Assembly (NCBI GenBank): GCA_025642075.2
Contig: JAODUO010000884.1
Span: 16,001-80,000 of the forward strand
Source of the DNA: Ridgeia piscesae
Taxonomy: Eukaryota; Annelida; Polychaeta; Sabellida; Siboglinidae
Reading direction: 5' to 3'
Length of the DNA: 64,000 bases
Shown here one piece after another: positions 12,075-26,064 of the stretch. The translations under genes and the position numbers were made by a program. The notes below the pieces were generated by a model. The model did no database searches. It was not told the origin of the DNA and worked only from the letters and a program-made list of their open reading frames with translations. Numbering within the stretch: position 1 is the first letter of the stretch; every line of letters begins with the position of its first letter.

Positions 12075-12161
12075 GTGAGTAACGCGGTGAAATTGTTGTC
12101 CGACGCTCGACAATACTATATTGAGTTTATGAGTTAATTACAGGGTAATGTTATCGATATA

Positions 12162-12240
12162 GGATAACAGATGGCTACGTCATATGCCTGTACTGGGGCA
12201 TCGGATTTTGAATGCAGAAAACCCGGATTCGAGTCCTGTG
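12162..12240 (+). repeat. tRNA-like segment, possible SINE head
   Basis: A tRNA-like order is visible: an A-box-like ATGGCTACGT, an anticodon-arm-like GGATTTTGAATGC (TTG in the loop), and a B-box-like GGATTCGAGTCC near the 3' end. The acceptor and T stems do not pair properly, so it is not a functional tRNA. A tRNA-derived SINE or tRNA pseudogene is the best guess. Confidence 0.35.
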
Positions 12241-12291
12241 CACAATATGTTTCGTTAAAACGGGACTTCAGAAGGTACATGCATGTATATA

Positions 12292-12344
12292 AGCACACGC
12301 ACGCACGCACACACGCACACACGCACACACGCACACACGCAGAA
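12292..12344. repeat. (CA)n/(GCAC)n microsatellite
   Basis: Alternating CACACG and CGCACGCA units over about 50 bases. Confidence 0.85.
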
Positions 12345-13047
12345 AGTATATGTCAAGAACTCTGCTAATGCAAATAAAATCATATTTGATCCCACCCACT
12401 TATTACATGACCTGTAAAACCTTCTCCAGTCTGGAAGAAGGTATAGTATATCGACTTATCACAGTATCTACCGCTGCCATTTTTAATACTAATTTTCTTT
12501 ATAGACGTGCTGTTTATCATATGTATTTATCTAGCTTATAACATTATCGTCATGTTGTTTTTACATATTTATTCCAACATTTTATAATTTAATTTACTTT
12601 TGCTGATGGAATGGCCGTACACAATTCTATTTTATTGATGTATCACATTCAATACTAGTAACATCCACTGCCTACATACATAACTTTACTGTGATATGTA
12701 CTATAATGTGATTTCAATATTATATCTTTATGCATTCTGATCAGTGCACAATGTATCTCCAACCTTTGGGTAATCATTTTATTGTTATTTTTATTATTGT
12801 GCTTTTCGTTATACACAGTATCTAGCAGTCTTTCTTGAAACAAAGGCACATAATATATTTTTTAAATGAATATAAAATGTTATGACTTATTACAGACTGA
12901 CATATATATTCATTCAATTATTTATTTTACACAATATATGAATGTGCCAAAATAAATGCCAAAGACGTTCGATTATTTTATAGTATAATTTATTGACATT
13001 CACTACGTGCTGGAACGCTTGCTTTACCACACATAAGCACATATAAT
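12345..13047. other. No gene seen
   Basis: AT-rich intron-like DNA with no recognisable feature. Confidence 0.6.
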
Positions 13048-13402
13048 AAGGATGGGACCAATCTGGAATTTCGTTCGAATCGAATATCGAATCGAATATC
13101 CTCGAAATATCGAATACGAATCGAATCGAATACGAATATTCAGTGGCTTCAAATTTGATTAGACTACTGAACGGTGTTGAGATGTTTTGCCGGGACGCTG
13201 CGTCATCCCGTGGCCACGGGCACAAGTCCGGGCCGGAGTCGTCGGCATCGTGGCCACACGCATCGATCTTTTTGTTTACTTTCTGACCTAACCATGAAAA
13301 CGATTTCTCACAGGCGCCAAATTTATCATCACATATCTTATGTACATACTATATGTACACATACTACATTTCGAATACGAATCTACTAGTCATCCCATCC
13401 TT
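13048..13402. mobile_element. hAT-like non-autonomous element (MITE)
   Basis: The ends are inverted: AAGGATGGGA at 13048-13057 and TCCCATCCTT at 13393-13402. Just inside the left end is an array of CGAATCGAATA words, with a shorter one inside the right end, a composition often seen beside hAT tips. The eight-base flanks (CATATAAT and AACATAAT) match at six positions, consistent with a decayed 8-bp target duplication. It has no transposase. Confidence 0.55.
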
Positions 13403-14170
13403 AACATAATGTATTGCACATATTGTCCCTATTTAAGTATATAAAGCGCACGCGCTTGGAAATGGTTTAAATGTATCATTTGGATGTCGTGGTAAACGCG
13501 AATGTTACATCGTTTCAACACTAATAAAAAATTATTATATCAAGTGTGTTCATTTCACTTGGCAATAGATCACCAATATATATTAAAACATGTTCATTTT
13601 GTATATTTGTGGCTTTCCTGGACATCACCATGATATCGTAAGTAGGACAATATTGCGCCTGGTGCGTAGTCGATGTCTAGTGGGCGGAGGGTAGTTACGT
13701 TTTTAAGTGTCGAATTTGTAGAAACCTCTTGTAAAAGATTGCAGTGACAGGCATAGCGGCGCGCGGAGTGTAAGTACATTGACTCAACAGTTCGTAACTT
13801 ATTCGAGGGCCTCTTTCAAAAGCAAATACTAAAACGTCTACACAAACCTAAGCACTGACTGGCGCGTTGCAATGGTATTAAGCAACATCAGCTGTGTTAC
13901 CCCCTGTGTATTTCGCAACATCAGCACAGTGCGCGACTTCAGCACAGTGCCAGGGGAAACATGGAAACCTTCGGTCTTCTGGTGGCAACTGTGAGAATGA
14001 CTTGTTGGATGGGATAAAGGAGGCGATGCAGGACGACAACGTCATAGCCGGCTTGGCAAAACGGATTGATACAGTCGTGACGGAGACCATCGCGAATGAA
14101 CAAGAAATACTTCAAATCACGAAGCCAGCCAACTAGAATTACACCAACAACCACCACATTAATATATAAC
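13403..14170. other. No supported gene; open frame 13894-14136 of unknown nature
   Basis: An 80-codon plus frame with a charged, helical second half (LLDGIKEAMQDDN, VTETIANEQEILQ) stops just before the LINE fragment at 14.2 kb. It might be the remnant of that element's first ORF. No family can be named. Confidence 0.4.
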
Positions 14171-14224
14171 ATTTATAGTAATGGCATTCTTGGTGAACAC
14201 AATTGTGCAATAGAAAAAGGAGAA

Positions 14225-15275
14225 CACATAGTGGTACTTTTTTAGATTTCGCCAAAGCATTTGATACAGTGAACCAGGACATCCTATTAAGAAAATCAAA
14301 CCATTATGGAATAAGAGGAACAGTCCTCCAATGGTTTCAAAGTTGATAGAAAACAAACAGTAAAAATTAGTGAAACGAATTATGTTCTTAAAATATAACT
14401 TGTTGAGAGCCACGATGATCGATATTAGGTTCCTTATTATTCCTGATCTACACAAGTGATTTATCTGCTGTGTCACAAACCACCTTTCCTATGATGCATG
14501 CAGATGACACTAACATTTTTATCCAATGGTAAGAGTTGCACAAAATGGAATATGATTTAACTTTTCAAATACAAAATCTTTCACTTTGTCTTAAAGGTAA
14601 TATACTTTCGTTAAATATTAACAAAAACATGCACAATGACATTTAGCAATATTCCTAGTGTAAGAAACAGAATCAACAACATTTATACAGATGGAAATTA
14701 AATAGACACTGTTAACCATACCCAATTTCTGGGAGTGATAATAGTTAATGAAATCAGTTGGAATAAACATATAAAGTATACCAGTACACAATATCTGAGA
14801 GTGTAGGCATTTTCTAGAAAATCAAGAACAAAGTGAACAAAATATCTTTGATTAACCTATATTACATCTTTACATACCCTTTTATTACCTATTGTAATAT
14901 AACATGGGGGAGAGCCCCAACAATATATTTCTCTAAAATTCATATATTGCAAAAACAAATCATTCATAAGTAATAAGTCATGCTTAATTTCGTCATACAT
15001 GTGTTTTATTTAAAGCACATCAAACTATGAACATTTATCAGCTGAACAAATATGTAATTTGTATATTAATGTACAAATATAATAGGGGTATGTTACCAAA
15101 TATATTATTGAATACAAACACCAGAAATATGCATACAAATCATGGCAGACATTCAGCAATACGCAGGAATGGGCGAACTGTTTATGATTCCTTTTTTTCA
15201 GTTATGAACAAAACATGTGTGCCACCTTGGTGCAATTGTGTTGACGTAACCATACCACAGTTAGTTAAATAGATG
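14225..15275 (+). pseudogene. LINE reverse-transcriptase fragment (family D)
   Basis: Successive plus frames, broken by stops, read LDFAKAFDTVNQDIL, then GIRGTVLQWFQS, an ADDTN box (from GATGCATGCAGATGACACTAAC, 14490-14511), NINKTCTMTF, FLGVIIVNEISWNKHIK, and a C-terminal thumb/tail (YQLNKYVICILMYKYNRG, up to the stop near 15270). This is a jockey-like LINE lacking its 5' part and with many lesions. Its 3' end (from about 15100) is part of the inverted repeats described at 15.1-18.4 kb. Confidence 0.75.
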
Positions 15276-15360
15276 TCATAAAAACATGATAATGAGTTTT
15301 CTCAATTAGCTATGCTGTTCACAAATATTAATACATATTGTTATACTCAAATATACCAAT
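15100..15360 (+). repeat. Repeat arm, inverted copy at 18100-18360
   Basis: About 260 bases match the reverse complement of 18100-18360 with few differences (shared words include CAGACATTCAGCAATACGCA, TGCCACCTTGGTGCAATT and GAGTTTTCTCAATTAGCTAT). It is the 3' end of the family D LINE. Confidence 0.8.
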
Positions 15361-15875
15361 ATAACTTAATTTATGCGGTGTTTCCTGTTACTACGTTCTC
15401 CAGATGTATTATTTCATTGCCTTTTAAAATATATTCACAATATATATTTTATAAATATATTAATGACATGTTCATGAAGCACACGCGATGACACAATTAT
15501 AATATGAGTCAACATATATTTTACAAAATACTACATTGTAAAACCAATACCAGACAAAACCACTCGCATATATTAGTCCCAAACTATGAAGAATCATATT
15601 GAAGAATGTACATCTAGGAATATATTTAAAAAGGCCATAACATAATACATCTGGAGAACGTACTAACAGGAAACACCGCACAATTAGGTTATTGTGGTAT
15701 ATTCTTGTATAACAATATGTATTACTCTTTGTGAACAGCATAGATGCACATTCTTTCTTCAATATGATTCCTCATAGTTTGGGACCAACATATGCGAGTG
15801 GCTTCATGAACATGTCATTAAATATATTTATATAAATATATTATATTATGAATATATTTACAAGGCAATGAAATA
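15305..15875. repeat. Nested palindromic block
   Basis: The segment 15309-15480 is matched in reverse complement by two pieces, 15620-15745 and 15795-15875 (shared words CGGTGTTTCCTGTTA, ACGTTCTCCAGATGTATTAT, GACATGTTCATGAAGC). The segment 15545-15615 also pairs with 15745-15800 (CTCGCATAT..TTGGTCCC/AAACTATGAGGAATCAT). Repeated insertion or fold-back rearrangement of one AT-rich repeat is the simplest reading. Confidence 0.65.
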
Positions 15876-16059
15876 ATTTACCTGGGGCTGCATGCATGGC
15901 CAGGGACTAACTCGTGAAACTGGGTATAACTCGGTTGCGAGGTCGAAAGTTTGCTAATCCCGTATGCATGAGCACCGCATAGGCTCGATTTTAGGCTGTT
16001 GCCCGCACTGCGACCGCCTGTCTCTAGACTCGCTAGCTAGGAGGTGTAACTCTTAGGCG
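15876..16059. other. Unassigned, GC-richer than surroundings
   Basis: Probably the 5' part of the Harbinger element whose reading frame starts at 16060; no end could be fixed. Confidence 0.35.
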
Positions 16060-16565
16060 GTGGTGAAAAATGGCGGCCGTTGTAGTTGGAGAAGTCAACA
16101 CAGGAGGGATTTGAGGCGAAATCGGGTATTCCGGGATACGAAGAATCCACTGGATATGTACGACGACGTGGAGTTATACGACAAGATTAGATTTCGCCGT
16201 CACGATATCCTTACAATCGTGGATGAACTGCGAGACGACTTAGAGTACCCCGACACGCGACAAGGCCCCTTGCCGGCTACTCTGCAAGTTATAGTGGCAT
16301 TGCGGATGTATGCGAGTTTGTTACTAGAACTTGGTGGCTGAGACCATCGGCATCGACCAGTCACCGTGTGGGCAACGCTCTGGTCGCTCGGATGCATGAG
16401 TCGGTGCAGCTGCCGACGCAACAACAAGCCGCCCGGCAGAACGCGAAGTTCCTCCGGCTAGCAAGATCCCCCACCGTGGTGGCATGCATCGACGGGACCC
16501 ACGTCCGCACGAGCACGAATATGTCAACACGAAGAATTTTCACTCGATAAACGTCCAGGTTTAAA
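16060..16565 (+). pseudogene. PIF/Harbinger transposase, N-terminal half, frameshifted
   Basis: The first frame (16060-16341) reads NRVFRDTKNPLDMYDD, ELYDKIRFRRHDILTIVDEL and LPATLQVIVALRMYAS, the N-terminal region of Harbinger (HARBI1-type) transposases. A second frame (about 16368-16520) continues with VVACIDGTHVR, holding the first Asp of the DDE triad. A third gives EYVNTKNFHSINVQ. It then breaks off at the GT tract, so the second and third catalytic acids are missing. At least two frameshifts and a loss of residues around 16340 make it dead. It lies in the large intron upstream of FTP domain 1. Confidence 0.8.
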
Positions 16566-16655
16566 TTTCCCAAAACCTTTATGCAATGTGACTCTGTTGT
16601 AACATACTAGGTAATAACGTATTTACTGAACTACTTCTTTAAGTACTTGAGTGAA

Positions 16656-17670
<1,015 letters not shown>

Positions 17671-18099
17671 GTGTATGCCAAGGCAACCATTTTAAAAGTA
17701 TACGAATACATGATCAAACATAGATTTAAATACAACTTCATAATTGATAGATGATTTTAAACATCCTTTCCGGCATCGAGCCTGAACACCTGTCGTCGGG
17801 CCACCAATCGACGTTCCATCGGCTGTAAACGTACATTATTATACATATTAATATATTATGCCTTCACATTGACGGACATGTCAGTCTGTATCCATATTTA
17901 GCTATATGTGAGGCTTCGGAGTCATGCGACTTCAACAGCTGATTGTAGGATGATTTAAACAAGCATTCCGCAAAATATTCCGCAAAACCGTGCCGCATTT
18001 TACACACGTCAAGAATACGTAAAAGACGGCACAAAGACCCTTGTTGTCTTAGAGCGCCATCGATCGGATTAGTTATTGTGGTACCTCATTGGGTTATAG
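17671..18099. other. No gene seen
   Basis: Unremarkable sequence between the GT tract and the inverted repeat arm. Confidence 0.6.
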
Positions 18100-18360
18100 T
18101 GGTATATTTGAGTATAACAATATTTATTAATATTTGTGAACAACATAGCTAATTGAGAAAACTCATTATCATATTTTTATGACATTTATTTGACTACCTG
18201 TGGTATGGTTACGTCAAGATAATTGCACCAAGGTGGCATTCATGTTTTGTTCATAACTGAAAAAAGGAATCATAAACATCATAAACGCGTCATTCCTGCG
18301 TATTGCTGAATGTCTGCCATGATTTGTATGCATATTTCTGGTGTTTGTATTCAATATTGT
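18100..18360 (-). repeat. Inverted copy of the 15100-15360 repeat
   Basis: Reverse complement of the family D LINE 3' end. It is slightly diverged, with an extra CATAAACG near 18280. Confidence 0.8.
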
Positions 18361-18659
18361 TTGGGGAATCGGCCAATATTAAAGCAATAACGTTGTTTTA
18401 TATTGATGGATGTTGGATACATCACAACTTTCATTACTGTGAACTGGAAGACATTTCAATCGCACACGTTGACGAGGTTTTGAATGCAACTTAGATATAT
18501 TTGGTGGAAACATATATTGACTTTGACAGTAAAAGATACCACGATTTTATATAATTTCTTTATCGGATCTTTTGTAGATATAAGAGATGTCAACTGGGAC
18601 AAAATCTCAACATGAAACGACTAACAGTATCGCCTGTTTTCTTCTTTTTTCTTAAACAG

Positions 18660-18770
18660 ATTCCAACGCCTGCCGGGTTGATTCGTGCAAACCGTCGGGT
18701 GTTTGCACAAGTGTTTCCCCTGGTCACAGCTGCAGTTGGAGGAAGAGAAGCCAGGCAACAATTTATACTG
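18660..18770 (+). CDS. Variant EGF exon (four cysteines), upstream of FTP domain 1
   Basis: This is a 111-base open segment, the same length and phase (1-1) as the canonical EGF exons at 52-64 kb, behind a long pyrimidine tract and CAG. Cysteines 1-4 of an EGF domain keep the usual spacing (C-x4-C-x5-C-x8-C). Cysteine 5 is replaced by Trp (TGG for TGC), and the cysteine 6 position is Tyr (TAT for TGT). The donor reads G/GCAAGT, so splicing would need a GC-AG intron. There is no internal stop. Either a decayed EGF exon or a four-cysteine variant. The variant exon before the second lectin domain also has Trp at cysteine 5, which argues for common descent of the variant. Confidence 0.55.
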
Positions 18771-18865
18771 GCAAGTTTGACAACTATGTTTACATCAACT
18801 CTGTCTCTATTAACATCATCTGACGACAAATGAAGTGTCATACCACCACTAATGCTATAGTCACA

Positions 18866-18935
18866 CTCCGAAACTCTAGTTTTAGTATGACATTTATTAA
18901 CTCCGAAACTCTAGTTTTAGTATGACATTTATTAA
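18866..18935. repeat. Perfect 35-bp tandem duplication
   Basis: The unit starting CTCCGAAACTCTAGTTTTAG (35 bases) occurs twice head to tail with no mismatch (18866-18900, 18901-18935), so the duplication is recent. Confidence 0.9.
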
Positions 18936-20102
<1,167 letters not shown>

Positions 20103-20700
20103 TAATGGGGCATTCCATGTCAAATCAATAAAGAATTTACATGACCGTCTTCGATTTTGATGAAATTTGGTCTGTTGGTTTATGAACATGAGTATATGCG
20201 TCCAACCAACGTTTAGGTCAATCTGACCTTCAGGTCCAGATATAGATATCATCAATCTTTGACCCGACCTTGATACCTGACGACCTTCCAGGTGTCATAA
20301 CTCCATTTCTAGGTGACCTACATATGTGATGGTGATGTCATTTTAGAGATAATAGGATTGTCTACCTAGCTAAACAAAAATCATATACCAAACATAAAAA
20401 AGGGTTTGACATTTGACCTGACCTAAAAGAAAACATGTAACTTCCAATTTCTCTGATTTTTCTATGTTGAAGCATACTTATAAAACAAGAATCTGAAGAA
20501 GTATTATCGTTCACAATTGAATGCTTCAGGAGTTATGCATTTTTTTACATTTCTTGCACCGCGTTAATGCTGAAATATAGGCCAATAAGTACAGCTCTGT
20601 TAGCATGCAAACGGTTGCTAGTGTTCTAGATTTTGTTGTTGCTGTTATCATCATTACGATCCAGTATCCACACATTGATGTCATCATGTGCTGGTGTACT

Positions 20701-20722
20701 TTGTGTGTGTGTGTGTGTTGTG

Positions 20723-20782
<60 letters not shown>

Positions 20783-20785
20783 TAC
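20701..20785. repeat. (TG)n/(TGCG)n microsatellite
   Basis: TG repeat followed by a long TGCG run, inside the left arm of the compound element and absent from the right arm. Confidence 0.9.
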
Positions 20786-22777
20786 ATGCATGTGTAACAC
20801 ATCTTGCCAAAAATTGGGTGAAATTGACTTGTCCAGGATAACTTTAAAGTAAAATGTTGTGTATTAGTTTAAAATCATGAATTTATGTGACAAATCAACC
20901 GTATTTTAGACAATAATTTAGGCATGGTCACGTAATTTTGATGACCTCTGTCTCTGATGTTAGAAATGTATAGATAGAAATGATACCTGGTGGCTTTCTA
21001 GATGTCATAATTTGTTTCAAAAGGCCATATATTAAATTGTTTTGTTTTTTTGTCTCTGCTGCATACAGGATGTTGTATTACTTGTACAAATGCCAGCAGA
21101 TACAGGTATTTACTGCATTTGCAGAGAACATGCAAAGGAACAAACAGGACATTCTTTGATGGCTGCACCCATTTGGCTACTGATAGATTAAGTGACAGAT
21201 TGTGTTCTGAATAAAGCAGCATTGAGGTGATCAACATTTAAAATGCCCTTTATGTTATTTAAAGGAGTGTTGTGTGCCTGATAACACTTTCTGCAATTAT
21301 TACCAAGTACATAATATATGATTAAAAATAGAAAGTCAGCAAAATTCGTGATTACTTGATTTTTGCAATGTCAGGTCAAAATCAAGCTAGTTTTGAGAAA
21401 AAAATTCAAAAGTATTACTTAATTTTGTTTGGGTACAAAGAGAGACAACATTTTGTAATAGATTTAAAATGATAACAACATGTAAGCTGCTTACGAGACC
21501 AGAACAAGACCTGGAAAGTTGCTAGGTAGCTGCCTTCATGCCAACCTTTGATGACATGATTTGACCGTGACAAAATGGATGGTCATATTGACATGGTTTG
21601 CAACATGCACTTTGACTTATGAGTATAAGCAAACAATTTTTTCTTCAAAGTCGAGCATGGACAATAAGTTAATAATTTCACCCATTTTTGGCATATTGGT
21701 GAGAACACAGTACTGGTACACAAAAATGGGACATCTCACTAATAAATTCAAATGCATAATTTATAGATAAACTGTGTACATTCTGAGGTAGGAGGTAACG
21801 TGCATAATGGCAATGGAAGCTGGAATAACATGCTACATGGCTAAGAGATGACAACATGATGTTAATATGTAAGACAGTAGGTAACGTGGACACTAATTGG
21901 GGTAAAGATGACCATGACATACTGATTAGACTTAACTTGAGAACCAGTAAGATCTATGTATTTGATATGCAGGAAATGTGTTCTACTCCATAAAAGTGTG
22001 GGATTCTCTTATGTAGCAGTAATCAATTCACCATGCTGGTTGAGAGCAGTTGATAACATTTGTTAAATATATGAGTTTAGAATATATGGTCACAACCAGA
22101 GGTAGATTGGAACCAGCTAGGAATTAACATTACCCAAAAGCTTTATAGCTAAACAATTCTTTCAAGGTAAAATCCAGCAGAGCATGCTGAATGAATGCAG
22201 TGGAGACCAAAGCAGTGTGTTACATGGACAACGTGTACCAGTGCTATGTTCTGGCCAAATACACATTGTATATTAAGTACACCAGCATATGTAGACTAAT
22301 ATATAAATTACTGGATAGTAAAGATGATAACAAAAAGAATTATGACATTCAGAAAGTATCCAGGTAGTCGTGGTTAGATAAAATAGTTATGATTTCTATC
22401 CAGACATTTTTTACATTAGAGATCGAGGTCATCAAAATGACCTGACCGTGACTAAATGATGATCAGATTGGCCTAAAATATGCTTGGTTTGTAACATACA
22501 TTAATGAATATGAACTAATACACAACAAGTTTCTTTAAAACTGATCGTGGTAAATTTCACCAATTTTTTGGGCATGATCTTTTACACGCAAAGTACACCA
22601 GCACATAATGACGTCAATGTGTGGATAGTACTAAATGGTGATAACAGCAACACAATTATGACTTTAGCCAACGTTTGCATGCTAACAGGGCATTGTGACT
22701 ACTTATTGGCATATATATCAGCATTAATGCGGTGCAAGAATTTTTTTTAAATTCATAACTCCTGCAGTATTGAATTG

Positions 22778-23085
22778 TACGGAAGCCCGTTGGTGCCACG
22801 GTGAATATATATTTTCTGACAGCCGCGACTTAATTATCTAGCGGCCGCCACTTAATTATCTGGCGGTCGCCACTTAATTATCTGGCGGCCGCCACTTAAT
22901 TAAATAAGTGGCGACCGCCAGATATTTAAATGGCGGCCGCCAGATAATTAAGTGGCGGATTAAATAAGTGGCGGCCGCCAGATAAATAAGTGGCGGCCGC
23001 CAAATAATTCAGTGGTCGCCGCCAGATAATTAAGTGGCGGCTGTCAGAAAAATATATATTCACCGTGGATCAACGGGCTTCCGTA
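22778..23085. mobile_element. 308-bp MITE with internal NotI-like tandem repeats
   Basis: It begins TACGGAAGCCCGTTG and ends CAACGGGCTTCCGTA; the terminal inverted repeats extend about 46 bases (to GACAGCCGC). GAATTG flanks both sides (22772-22777, 23086-23091) as a perfect 6-bp target duplication. The middle is a run of 22-base units built on GGCGGCCGCC and TTAATTATCT, arranged head-to-tail and then inverted, so the whole element can fold back. No coding capacity. The superfamily is not assignable from the ends I can see. Confidence 0.85.
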
Positions 23086-23675
23086 GAATTGCGCACGATA
23101 AAACGACTACATATTCTTGCCATAATGTATGCTTCAACGTCATAAAACAAATCAGCGACATCGGAGGTTACATGTTTTTTGCTAGATCAGGTTAAAGGTC
23201 AAACCATTTGTTTTAAATAATATATTTAAAAAAATATTGTAGATGAATAAGCCTTGTGCACTATGACGTCAATATCTGGGAAACCCTTCCGCAGCAATGC
23301 ATTGTGCATTGTGTACTTGTGCCGCCATTATCCCATATTAAAATGCCTGAGTTTTCTGGGCGTCTCGTCAGATCTGGGAGTATCACAAACTGGCTATAAT
23401 ATAAAAGACAAGGAAGTGACTAAAACGTCATGGTATATAATCCAAGCTTGTGAATCCGTCATCAAAGAGCGTCGCTGCTTGTACTACTGATAATACCATA
23501 CTATTTGAAGGTCAAAAATCCGTGTCATTTAAATGTTATCGAAGGGTTGTTTACATGTGGCGCATACAAGACGCACGGTTTTTTTGACAGTGGCGTCTAT
23601 TTCACGATTTAAAATTCGTTATTTACATTTTCACGCAAAGCACCTATTGTAACCTTTTGCTATAAGATAATCTAT

Positions 23676-23676
<1 letters not shown>

Positions 23677-23745
<69 letters not shown>
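23677..23745. repeat. (TA)n microsatellite
   Basis: About 69 bases of TA inside the compound inverted-repeat element. Confidence 0.9.
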
Positions 23746-23746
<1 letters not shown>

Positions 23747-25712
23747 GTAGCACACATCAGGATAACATATATTATATCATGTCAAATGTCGGTTCAGTGA
23801 AGGGATTGTGAGTTGAAACGATTGCATGTGTACATTTATTGAATAATCAAAGATATTGAATACTAATCACACAATTGTCCATACTTGGCACATTCAAATC
23901 ACAGTAGCCTGGAGTTGGGTGAATATTTTATTAATGCTCCTTTACAACAGTCAACCACAACCTGCATAGCCCTAGGGCCTAATGAATGAATATTTGTAAA
24001 AGTCTTAGTGTGTGTGTGTGTGTCATTAGAACAATATTGCATGTATTGTAGACTAAAATTGTATAGAAATGTTTCAGTAAACGTTTTACTTTTATTTACG
24101 ACTATCACATCAGCTGTGCTAACACATGGTGATGCTACAATATACATATTTGCATGTGAATGTTGCATTGACTATACCATCAGAATTAAAATCAGAATGT
24201 GATAACCAGAATGTGACATTGGACCACTTGCTGACAATCAGTTCACTTTGAAATTATAATATCTACATATAAAATGATGCAGCCAACTGTAGATTTGTAC
24301 ACACAATTCTCAAAATTAAACAAACAATCTATAAGTGGGGCATATGTCATGTCTTTTCCACATTAACGATATTTTGTCGGAGCTATAATTATTATTCTCT
24401 GTTGAGGCTTGACTTGTGCGTGTGGCTGTCTTTTCTCAATTCAACTGAGCAGGTGTTTCTGTAAAATACGTGTCATAGGCACAGTCGCCTTTCTGGACTC
24501 CACAATTAGACATAACATTGTTTAATTACATCGATATGATTGAAACATAGCCAACAGAATAAAGTGTTATGTGTGTTAGCATAACAGTAACATATCATAC
24601 AAGTCTTAACATGTCTACCATTAGCAACATTCGGCTAAAGGCACTGCTCTGGGATGACAACTACATCAACATATTTTAGTAAATCATCAGCTGCAGTTAA
24701 TAGTTAGGACGCACGGCTTTTGGCCTTACTTAGTTGTAAGTTGAAGTTGAGCGTCGATACGATCATTTCATTCCGCCTGTCTACTTTCCATAATTCTTAA
24801 TGCAGATAGCCATTCTAGCAGTTTGTTTACAAACAAACAACATAATCTGTTTAACAGGAATTAATACATCATACTGAATAATTGTGCCCCAGCTAGTGCA
24901 CAACGAAAACATATTTAATTATTTCGACCTTTGCCTTGACTTGAGCTTGCGGCTTGAGAAAAGGCCTTGACCTGGGTCCTGGGCTCTATCTCTTCGCCTT
25001 CGGGCTTCAATGAGCCTCTTTACCGTGACCCGACATGGCTTATAATTTTATCAGCCAACCTATCACTGCTGTAAATACACATATATCATTATATTTAGGT
25101 GTCAATCATAAACCCACACTTACCCACACTGATATGGATGTTACCATCATTCACTGTCAAACCTGGCGGTAGTCGCGTGACTTCACAATCACAAGTTGAT
25201 TTCAACAATAATGTTGTTGTCAAATAGTATGGCATAACCAGTAAAACAATAAGTTGCGACTATCTTTGATGACGGATTTTGATTATGTGCCGTGAAGTTT
25301 TAATAAATTGTCCTTGTCTAGTTATAATTATAGCCAGTTTGTCATACAGCAAGACCTTACGAGACACCAAAAAAAGCAGGCCTTTTAACATGGGATAATG
25401 GCGGCACAACAAAATGTTGACGAGTATAAACTATACACAAAGCATTGCGGAGTGAATTCCCTCGCAAGGTTTATTGTTGTCTAACTAAGTACACCATTCT
25501 ATTAGCTTTAAATGACACCAACATCACATATGTAGGTCACCAAGAAGCGGAGTTATGACACCTGGAAGGTCGTCTGGTATCAAGTTCGGGTCAAAGTTTG
25601 ATGACCTCTATCTCATACGTTCGTGATCATAAACCAACACCAAATTTCATCAAAATCGAAGACGGTCATATAAATTTCACCCTGTTTTGGATTGATTTGA
25701 CATGGAATGCCC

Positions 25713-26064
25713 ATATATATATGCTCATAGTACACCACCTCAGCTCCGATTACTCCAGTCACATCCCAAGTCGTCTCTACTCCCACACTTTACCTACGTT
25801 CTGCACTGGACTGTGGGACGCTTCACACACACATCTTGTCATCCTCGTATAAAATCTCCCCGTCATCGTGTCATTGTTGTTCTTCGTTACTCAAGTCTCG
25901 CACCGATACAGCAGACAAGGTTTGTTACATGGATACACGCACTTAGTACACATTCATACGCACTGCTCCACACGTGCACTCACTCGCTCGCATACCCTCA
26001 TGAAAGCTACGTGTATAGTAGCCATACACAAACAAGCAATGCCTGAATATTCTGTTGTTGACAG
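25713..26064. other. No gene; intron just upstream of FTP domain 1
   Basis: C-rich, CACTC/CACAC-containing sequence that ends in the acceptor of the FTP exon. It is open in some frames but without domain resemblance. Confidence 0.5.

Larger units (their letters stand above)
20108..25712. mobile_element. 5.6-kb compound inverted-repeat (fold-back type) element, non-coding
   Basis: The outer ends are inverted repeats of about 280 bases: GGGCATTCCATGTCAAATCA at 20108 and its complement ending at 25712, continuing with ACCGTCTTCGATTTTGATGA and GACGACCTTCCAGGTGTCAT on the left, mirrored on the right. Further in, 20395-20530 pairs with 23092-23230, 20515-20705 with 22590-22775, and about 20920-21010 with 22340-22460. 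Direct copies also exist (21540-21725 resembles 22430-22600). No coding frame or transposase is visible. It is bounded by AT tracts on both sides, so target duplication cannot be judged. It lies in the intron before FTP domain 1. Confidence 0.7.

Noticed and set aside
12162..12240. Functional tRNA gene
   Set aside because: The B-box has an extra base and the acceptor and T stems do not pair; kept only as a possible SINE head or tRNA relic.
22778..23085. Regular 22-base repeats that could suggest a CRISPR-like array
   Set aside because: The units are directly contiguous, without unique spacers, are inverted halfway, and lie between terminal inverted repeats with a target duplication in an animal genome.
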